Shown here piece after piece: positions 44,006-49,006 of a DNA stretch of 49,006 bases. Position 1 is the first letter of the stretch. Each line of letters starts with the position of its first letter. The DNA lies in assembly GCA_000378885.1 (NCBI GenBank), contig KB900463.1, positions 44,687 to 93,692 on the forward strand, in the 5' to 3' direction. The position numbers and the translations under genes were made by a program. The notes beneath the pieces are model-generated. The model did no database searches. It was not told the DNA's origin and saw only the letters and a list, made by a program, of their open reading frames with translations. This DNA is from an actinobacterium SCGC AAA044-N04 (lineage in GTDB: Bacteria; Actinomycetota; Actinomycetes; Nanopelagicales; Nanopelagicaceae).

Positions 44006-45463
44006 TTAGAGCTCTAACCCCGCGCGAATACGGGCCAATGAAGCCTCTTTGCCAAGTAATTCCATAGATTCAAATAGCGGTGGTGAAATCGTGCTACCTG
44101 TTGTTGCAATACGAACTGCACCAAATGCAATGCGTGGTTTCAATCCCATCTCTTCAATCAAAGATGATCGCAACGCAGCTTCAATACTCTCGTGACTCCA
44201 GGTTGCTAGTGGTTCCAACTCTTTAAGTGAGCGCTGTAATACCTGCTTTGAAGCATCATCAGTAATTTTTGAAACACTCTCCGCTTCAACTGCAAAGTTT
44301 TTAACAAATAAGAATTTGAGCATCGCTGGAACTTCACTGAGCATGATGATTCGCTCTTGAATCAATGGCAGGGCTAGCTTTACTAGTGCAATTTCATCGG
44401 CGCTTCCAGTAATTACCCCCGCCTTAGTTAAAAATGGCAGTGACCAATTTAGGAATTCATCGATGGTTAATGCGCGGATCTTGTCACCATTGATTGCTTC
44501 AAGCTTTTTCATATCAAAGCGGGCAGGTGATGAGTGAACCTTTTCAACAGTGAATAGCTCAGTGAGCTCCTTCATTGTTACGTTCTCACGATCATCCCCC
44601 GGTGACCAACCAAGCAGAGCTAGATAATTACAGATCGCCTCAGGCAAGAATCCTTTATCGCGATACCAAGCGATTGAAACTTCACCATTTCGCTTTGAAA
44701 GCTTTGCATTGTCTTGACCCATAACAAATGGCAAGTGAGCAAATACTGGGTAATCCTCAATTGCTAAGCCCATTGCTTGATACACACGGATCTGGCGAGG
44801 TGTGGAAGAGAGAAGATCTTCACCGCGTAGAACGTGAGTCACCTTCATTAAAACATCATCTACTGCAACGGCTAATGTATAGAGAGGTGAGCCATCACCG
44901 CGTACCAAAACAAAATCAGGGACGAACTTATGATCAAAAGAGACATCTCCGCGGATTAAATCGTTAAAAGTTGTTCCGCCATCAGGCATGCGCATTCGCA
45001 CCACAGGCAAGCGTCCTTCTGCCTTATATGCAGCAATTTGATCTGCAGTTAGATCACGGCAGTGCCCGTTATATCCCGGTGCAACATTTGCTGCGCGTTG
45101 TGCTTCACGAACAGCTTCTAACTCTTCTGCTGAGCAGTAGCAGTGATAGGCATCTTTTTGATCCAGAAACTTTTGTGCCCATTCGGCATATATTCCTAAA
45201 CGCTGTGACTGCAAGTAAGGGCCATTATCGCCACCAACTTCAGGACCCTCATCCCAGTTGAGTCCAAGCCATTTCAACGTATCGATTGCAGCTTGAATGT
45301 ATTCATCTGTAACGCGGGTGGTGTCTGTATCTTCAATTCTAAAAAGGAATGTTCCGCCCGTGTGGCGTGCATAGGCCCAGTCAAAAAGTGCTGTGCGGAT
45401 GTTTCCAACATGCAGATCACCTGTTGGAGATGGTGCGAAGCGAACCTTTACTTTTTTGGTCAA
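44006..45463 (-). CDS. gltX: Glutamate-tRNA ligase, probably non-discriminating
   Basis: Class I synthetase, 485 residues, with the HIGH-equivalent HVGN at 18-21 and KLSKR near 255. Actinobacteria lack GlnRS; their GluRS also charges tRNA-Gln, and GatCAB converts the product to Gln-tRNA. Both tRNA substrates stand right downstream on the same strand. The start is TTG 45463, which overlaps the stop of the FAA hydrolase gene as TTGA and directly begins the conserved KKVKVRFAPSPTG. Confidence 0.95.
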   Translation of the reverse strand: MTKKVKVRFAPSPTGDLHVGNIRTALFDWAYARHTGGTFLFRIEDTDTTRVTDEYIQAAIDTLKWLGLNWDEGPEVGGDNGPYLQSQRLGIYAEWAQKFLDQKDAYHCYCSAEELEAVREAQRAANVAPGYNGHCRDLTADQIAAYKAEGRLPVVRMRMPDGGTTFNDLIRGDVSFDHKFVPDFVLVRGDGSPLYTLAVAVDDVLMKVTHVLRGEDLLSSTPRQIRVYQAMGLAIEDYPVFAHLPFVMGQDNAKLSKRNGEVSIAWYRDKGFLPEAICNYLALLGWSPGDDRENVTMKELTELFTVEKVHSSPARFDMKKLEAINGDKIRALTIDEFLNWSLPFLTKAGVITGSADEIALVKLALPLIQERIIMLSEVPAMLKFLFVKNFAVEAESVSKITDDASKQVLQRSLKELEPLATWSHESIEAALRSSLIEEMGLKPRIAFGAVRIATTGSTISPPLFESMELLGKEASLARIRAGLEL

Positions 45464-46245
45464 TTTTTTCTCACTTTGTTAGTTAGTTCGCCTAAACCTT
45501 CAATAGCCATTGTCGCATCTGCCCCGGCAACCATTGGTCCAATACCGGCTGGTGTGCCAGTCAAAATAATGTCACCAGGAAGCAAGGTCATGACACGTGA
45601 GACAAAGTTAATGATTTCAGGAACTTTAAAGATCATGTCACTGAGCGCCGCTGACTGCTTGAGTTCACCATTCACTGTTGCAGTAATCTTTTGTGTGCCA
45701 GGAATGAAGTCTGTATCAATCCATGGGCCAACTGGGCAGAAAGTGTCAAAGCTTTTTGCACGAGTCCATTGACCATCTTTTTTCTGTAAATCTCTTGCTG
45801 TCACATCATTTGCGATGGTGTAGCCAAAGATCACGTCATTGACGCGCTCAAGTGGAACATCCTTGCAAAGGCGACCAATAACAATTGCTAACTCAGCTTC
45901 ATGGTCAACTCGCTCTGACATCTCTGGCCAAACAATGGTGTCATTTGGTCCGATAACAGAAGTGTTAGGTTTTAAAAAGATTATTGGTTCTTCTGGCACA
46001 ACCCCGCCCATTTCAGCTGCGTGATCGGCGTAGTTCTTGCCGATGCAAACAACCTTTGAGCGAGGAATAACTGGTGCTAATAGGCGCACTTTAGAAACTG
46101 GAACTGTGGCTGCAGTCTTTTGAATCCCTGAATAGATGGGATCTCCGGTAATGACTGTGATTGTGGCATCATCTTCTAAAACACCAAAGAGTGGATCGGT
46201 TCCAAGTCCTGAGTCAGGACCTGGGGAAAAACGGACGATGCGCAT
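45460..46245 (-). CDS. Fumarylacetoacetate hydrolase family protein
   Basis: A 261-residue protein of the FAA hydrolase fold. Metal ligands are visible in VDHEAELAIVIG (the E-x-E pair) and the motif GYTIANDVTARDLQ. The N-terminal extension RIVRFSP is typical. Such enzymes cleave or decarboxylate acylpyruvates and oxaloacetate or act as 2-hydroxyhepta-2,4-diene-dioate isomerases; the exact reaction is unknown. A similar gene stands next to gltX in many actinobacteria. A -10 box lies 6 nt before the ATG. Confidence 0.88.
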   Translation of the reverse strand: MRIVRFSPGPDSGLGTDPLFGVLEDDATITVITGDPIYSGIQKTAATVPVSKVRLLAPVIPRSKVVCIGKNYADHAAEMGGVVPEEPIIFLKPNTSVIGPNDTIVWPEMSERVDHEAELAIVIGRLCKDVPLERVNDVIFGYTIANDVTARDLQKKDGQWTRAKSFDTFCPVGPWIDTDFIPGTQKITATVNGELKQSAALSDMIFKVPEIINFVSRVMTLLPGDIILTGTPAGIGPMVAGADATMAIEGLGELTNKVRKN

Positions 46246-46251
46246 TGGGAG

Positions 46252-46257
46252 ATTCTA
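46252..46257 (-). promoter_or_regulatory. Candidate -10 box giving leaderless FAA hydrolase mRNA
   Basis: Minus strand TAGAAT ends 6 nt (CTCCCA) before the ATG at 46245, in the 16-bp gap after corC. The same hexamer with the same spacing precedes the gene at 39721. Confidence 0.55.
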
Positions 46258-46261
46258 TCTC

Positions 46262-47539
46262 TTACTCGTGGTCTTCAATCTCTTTCTCAAGACGCTCGAT
46301 TAACACGCTACTAATTCTGCGACGGCGGCCCAATGGACGCTCTGAAGTGATTGACCAACCTTGTAATGAAACTGTTGATCCAGCAATTGGCACACGGCCC
46401 AGCTTCTGCGCCATTAATCCACCGATTGTGTCCACATCCTCAAAATCAGATTCATTGATTTCAATCTTCAACTCATCAGCTAAATCTTCGATATGAAGTG
46501 AGGCATTGGCACGTGCCTTATCAGGTGTGAGCCAAGCAAAATCATCTTCTCCGTCATCAAACTCATCTTCAATCTCGCCCACAATTTCTTCAATGATGTC
46601 TTCAATTGTGATGATTCCAGCGGTTCCGCCGTATTCATCAACTACAACAGCTAAGTGAATCTGATTGCGCTGCATCTCTTTTAAGAGTTCATCTGCCATC
46701 TTTATTTCAGGAACGAAGGTGGCTGGGCGCATATGTTGTTCAATGTTTTCAGTTTGTTCAGCCTCATGGTGATCAAGTGCGCGACGGGCTAAATCTTTAA
46801 CATAAACAATTCCAATGATGTTATCTTGGCCTGTTCCAACTACTGGAATACGTGAGAAACCAGAACGAAGTGCAAGAGAAAGGCCTTGACGCAAAGTCTT
46901 ATCTTTTTCAATCCAGACCATATCTGTGCGAGGAACCATGAGTTCTCGCACCAAAGTGTCACCGAGTTCAAATACTGAGTGAATCATTTCGTGCTCATCT
47001 GATTCCACAAGACCGCGCTCATGCGCTTGATCCACTAGGTCGCGAAGTTCTGCCTCTGATGTAAAGGGACCTGAACGAAAACCTTTACCAGGAGTCAGGG
47101 CATTACCAACTGCAATAAGAATCTTTGTTACTGGACCGAGTGCAAATGCAAGGCCATAAGCCACGATAATTCCATAGCGGGCATATTTATGAGGCTGTTG
47201 TTTGCCCAGAGTACGTGGGCCAACACCCACCACCACATAGGAAAGCACGACCATGATTGCAACAGTTAAAGCCATGGCTTGTGCCGAAGAATAATTGCGC
47301 AGCAATATGACAGCTAAGAGAACAGTGGCAGTAAATTCACAAAGCTTTCGAACTAGAAGAATTACGTTGAGATATCTAGCTGGCTGAGCGCTGTATTTGC
47401 GCAGAAGTAATCCCCCGCGCTTACCCTCTAACTCTTCAACAACAATTCGAGAGATTGATGTAAGAGCAGACTCAGATGCGGCTAGAAATCCTGCAAAAGC
47501 CAACAATAAAATGATGCTAACGATAGCTATCGGACTCAT
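46262..47539 (-). CDS. CorC/HlyC-type membrane protein with DUF21 and CBS domains
   Basis: A 425-residue protein with a DUF21/CNNM membrane domain (about 1-180, three to four segments), two CBS domains (about 195-315) and a C-terminal CorC_HlyC domain (about 330-415). Relatives bind adenylates and handle Mg2+ or Co2+. ATG 47539 overlaps the ybeY stop (ATGA); a GTG 15 bases upstream is the alternative. The phoH-ybeY-corC order is conserved in actinobacteria. Confidence 0.92.
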   Translation of the reverse strand: MSPIAIVSIILLLAFAGFLAASESALTSISRIVVEELEGKRGGLLLRKYSAQPARYLNVILLVRKLCEFTATVLLAVILLRNYSSAQAMALTVAIMVVLSYVVVGVGPRTLGKQQPHKYARYGIIVAYGLAFALGPVTKILIAVGNALTPGKGFRSGPFTSEAELRDLVDQAHERGLVESDEHEMIHSVFELGDTLVRELMVPRTDMVWIEKDKTLRQGLSLALRSGFSRIPVVGTGQDNIIGIVYVKDLARRALDHHEAEQTENIEQHMRPATFVPEIKMADELLKEMQRNQIHLAVVVDEYGGTAGIITIEDIIEEIVGEIEDEFDDGEDDFAWLTPDKARANASLHIEDLADELKIEINESDFEDVDTIGGLMAQKLGRVPIAGSTVSLQGWSITSERPLGRRRRISSVLIERLEKEIEDHE

Positions 47540-47973
47540 TGAGTTTGCTTCCACTTTTCTACGATTTGTTCCTGCAGGGCAAACATAATCTTTTCTTCAT
47601 TCGGTTCTGCATGGTCGTAACCAATTATATGCAATAAACCATGTGTAGCCAGAATATAAATCTCATGCTCAGTTGAATGCCCGGCAGTTAGCGCCTGAGC
47701 TGCGGCAAAAGTTGGGCTAATCATGATGTCGCCAAGAGTGACAATGTCACCTTCAACTTCTGGCATATCCATGGGGAATGAAAGAACATCTGTGCTGCCT
47801 GGTTCATCCATCCATTTGATGTGAAGCTCAGTCATGTATTGATCATCAATAAAACCAAGATTGAGATCACACTCTGGATTAAGTTTGAGCTCACCCATAG
47901 CAAAAGTAAGTAGTGAGGTTACTTCTGCACTTGGGACTAATTGCCCCGAACTATTCGTAACTTCTATTGTCAT
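47536..47973 (-). CDS. ybeY: Endoribonuclease YbeY
   Basis: Zinc-dependent endoribonuclease for 16S rRNA 3'-end maturation and ribosome quality control. The 145-residue product has the H-x3-H-x5-H zinc site at His111, His115 and His121 (HGLLHIIGYDH) and the preceding LGDIMIS motif. Its ATG comes directly after the phoH stop with no gap, and its stop overlaps corC. Confidence 0.95.
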   Translation of the reverse strand: MTIEVTNSSGQLVPSAEVTSLLTFAMGELKLNPECDLNLGFIDDQYMTELHIKWMDEPGSTDVLSFPMDMPEVEGDIVTLGDIMISPTFAAAQALTAGHSTEHEIYILATHGLLHIIGYDHAEPNEEKIMFALQEQIVEKWKQTQ

Positions 47974-48954
47974 CTATTTGCGAATCGGGCGAAGGGCTTG
48001 TTTCGCCTCATCAAATTTGTCATAAGCCTTCACGATGTCGCCAATTAAACGGTGGCGAACAACATCCTCAGCGGTGAGTTCAAGGAAGGCAATGTCATCA
48101 ATGTCTTTCAAGATATCTCTTACAACTCGAAGTCCTGAGTGCTGACCATTAGGCAGATCTATCTGAGTGACATCGCCTGTAATGACCATCTTTGAACCAA
48201 AGCCCAGACGAGTTAGAAACATCTTCATCTGCTCTGGGGTTGTGTTTTGTGCTTCATCCAAAATAATAAAGGCATCGTTGAGTGTGCGACCACGCATATA
48301 GGCAAGCGGTGCTACTTCAATGATTCCGCTCTGCATCATGCGTGGAATGGTTTCAATATCAATCATGTCGTGGAGTGCATCAAAGAGTGGGCGCAAATAA
48401 GGATTGATCTTCTCATTGAGAGTTCCTGGCAAGAAACCAAGGTGCTCACCAGCTTCAACTGCAGGGCGAGTAAGAATGATTCGGTTAACTTTCTTAGCTT
48501 GCAGCGCAGAGACAGCTTTGGCCATAGCTAAATAGGTTTTGCCTGTTCCAGCTGGCCCAATACCAAAAGTAATAGTGTGATCTTCAATTGCATCCACATA
48601 GCGCTTTTGATTAGCAGTCTTTGGTCTAATCGAGCGGCCACGGTTGCTAACAATGTTGAGAGATAAAACCTCTGCTGGATGATCCACTGGCTTGCTCTCA
48701 AGCATTGCAATCGAGCGCGCAACGGCGTCGACAGTGAGAAGATTTCCTGAGCGGATAACAACCATCAGCTCACCAAAGAGATTTTCTAGAGCCATGCAAT
48801 CAATATGAGGACCGCGCAAAGTGATTTCATTTCCGCGAACAGTGATGTTTACAGACGGAAAAGCTGCTTCTACTGCGCGAAGGTTGTCATCATGTGGTCC
48901 GATCAATGCAACCATGGGAATAGAGGTTGGGACCGTGATGAGTGTGCGTTCCAT
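47974..48954 (-). CDS. phoH: PhoH-like ATPase (PhoL type)
   Basis: A 326-residue P-loop ATPase with a KH-like N-terminal segment (about 20-90), Walker A GPAGTGKT at 133-140 and Walker B AFIILDEAQN near 218. PhoH proteins next to ybeY are thought to act in RNA metabolism. The gene is complete; its first 43 bases are also present as an orphan fragment at 25055-25097. Upstream on the minus strand is the end of a HIT gene, as normal for actinobacteria. Confidence 0.95.
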   Translation of the reverse strand: MERTLITVPTSIPMVALIGPHDDNLRAVEAAFPSVNITVRGNEITLRGPHIDCMALENLFGELMVVIRSGNLLTVDAVARSIAMLESKPVDHPAEVLSLNIVSNRGRSIRPKTANQKRYVDAIEDHTITFGIGPAGTGKTYLAMAKAVSALQAKKVNRIILTRPAVEAGEHLGFLPGTLNEKINPYLRPLFDALHDMIDIETIPRMMQSGIIEVAPLAYMRGRTLNDAFIILDEAQNTTPEQMKMFLTRLGFGSKMVITGDVTQIDLPNGQHSGLRVVRDILKDIDDIAFLELTAEDVVRHRLIGDIVKAYDKFDEAKQALRPIRK

Positions 48955-49006
48955 TAATGCTAAATCTATCTTTAACCTGGGGGCCAGGCCAGTCCACGCC
49001 CACCAA
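48912..49006 (-). repeat. 95-bp perfect inverted repeat, right copy
   Basis: Reverse complement of 25003-25097 without a mismatch up to the last base of the window. It comprises the 5' end of phoH, the gap and the 3' end of the HIT gene. It is the natural HIT-phoH junction. Confidence 0.98.
48972..49006 (-). CDS. HIT-family protein, last 35 bases only
   Basis: The codons for GRGLAWPPG and the stop TAA at 48972-48974 are identical to the end of the complete HIT gene at 24690-25037. It is probably the same gene seen a second time because the contig folds back, and not a second copy. Confidence 0.85.
   Translation of the reverse strand, partial: GGRGLAWPPG

Noticed and set aside
25003-49006. 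An invertible 24-kb DNA segment (phase variation) between inverted repeats
   Set aside because: The repeats are parts of the HIT and phoH genes, no recombinase is present, both ends would break essential-type genes, and the right repeat runs exactly to the window end as in an assembly fork.

Overview
This window looks like one contig from a small-genome, AT-leaning free-living actinobacterium, most like the freshwater acI (Nanopelagicales) type. That placement is an inference. The supports are the actinobacterial gene orders tig-clpP1-clpP2-(x)-clpX-valS-folC-DUF4233-ndk-mreBCD-mrdA-rodA-rne and rpsT-lepA-hemW-hrcA-dnaJ-rsmE-HIT-phoH-ybeY-corC, a base composition well below that of Streptomyces or Mycobacterium, start/stop overlaps at many gene boundaries, and no non-genic stretch over 300 bases. 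I see no insertion sequence, prophage or CRISPR array.

Layout. 1-566 is the 3' end of a collagen-like gene. 572-798 holds tRNA-Gly and tRNA-Pro. 835-6032 is trigger factor and the Clp protease, with an MFS transporter inserted before clpX. 6048-10731 is valS, folC, a small membrane protein and ndk. 10749-16503 is the rod-shape and peptidoglycan elongation operon. 16667-25037 covers RNase E, S20, EF4, HemW, HrcA, DnaJ, RsmE and a HIT protein. 25092-32463, minus strand, is a one-carbon oxidation operon: GntR regulator, dimethylglycine/sarcosine dehydrogenase-like flavoprotein, ETF, formate-THF ligase and the first subunits of an NAD-dependent formate dehydrogenase. 32518-37627 holds a TSUP permease and almost the whole molybdenum cofactor pathway. 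37646-43797 is mixed: phosphoesterase, MgtC, a methyltransferase pair, TrhO, a sugar-kinase-like ATPase, a secreted protein and a LysE exporter. 43801-48954 is tRNA-Glu, tRNA-Gln, gltX, an FAA hydrolase, corC, ybeY and phoH.

The key structural result is a perfect 95-bp inverted repeat: 25003-25097 equals the reverse complement of 48912-49006, the last 95 bases of the window. It contains the HIT 3' end and the phoH 5' end. At its inner edge the left copy jumps, through the 6-bp palindrome CCATGG, into the middle of the formate dehydrogenase beta gene. The simplest reading is an inverted chimeric join (amplification or assembly) that folded the contig. The real chromosome would then run 1-25097 followed by the reverse complement of 25098-48911, which restores HIT-phoH-ybeY-corC on one strand. 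The formate dehydrogenase genes beyond fdsB are probably lost at the join.

The main biological reading is a methyl-oxidation module. The flavoprotein plus ETF would release C1 units to tetrahydrofolate, Fhs run in reverse would give formate and ATP, and a molybdenum formate dehydrogenase would oxidise formate, with the cofactor made by the neighbouring moa/mog/moe/mob genes. Regulation looks very compact. Thirteen genes carry a TANNNT hexamer ending exactly 6-7 nt before the start codon, which suggests leaderless mRNAs. Two divergent pairs have overlapping -10 boxes, and three convergent pairs share or abut their stop codons.
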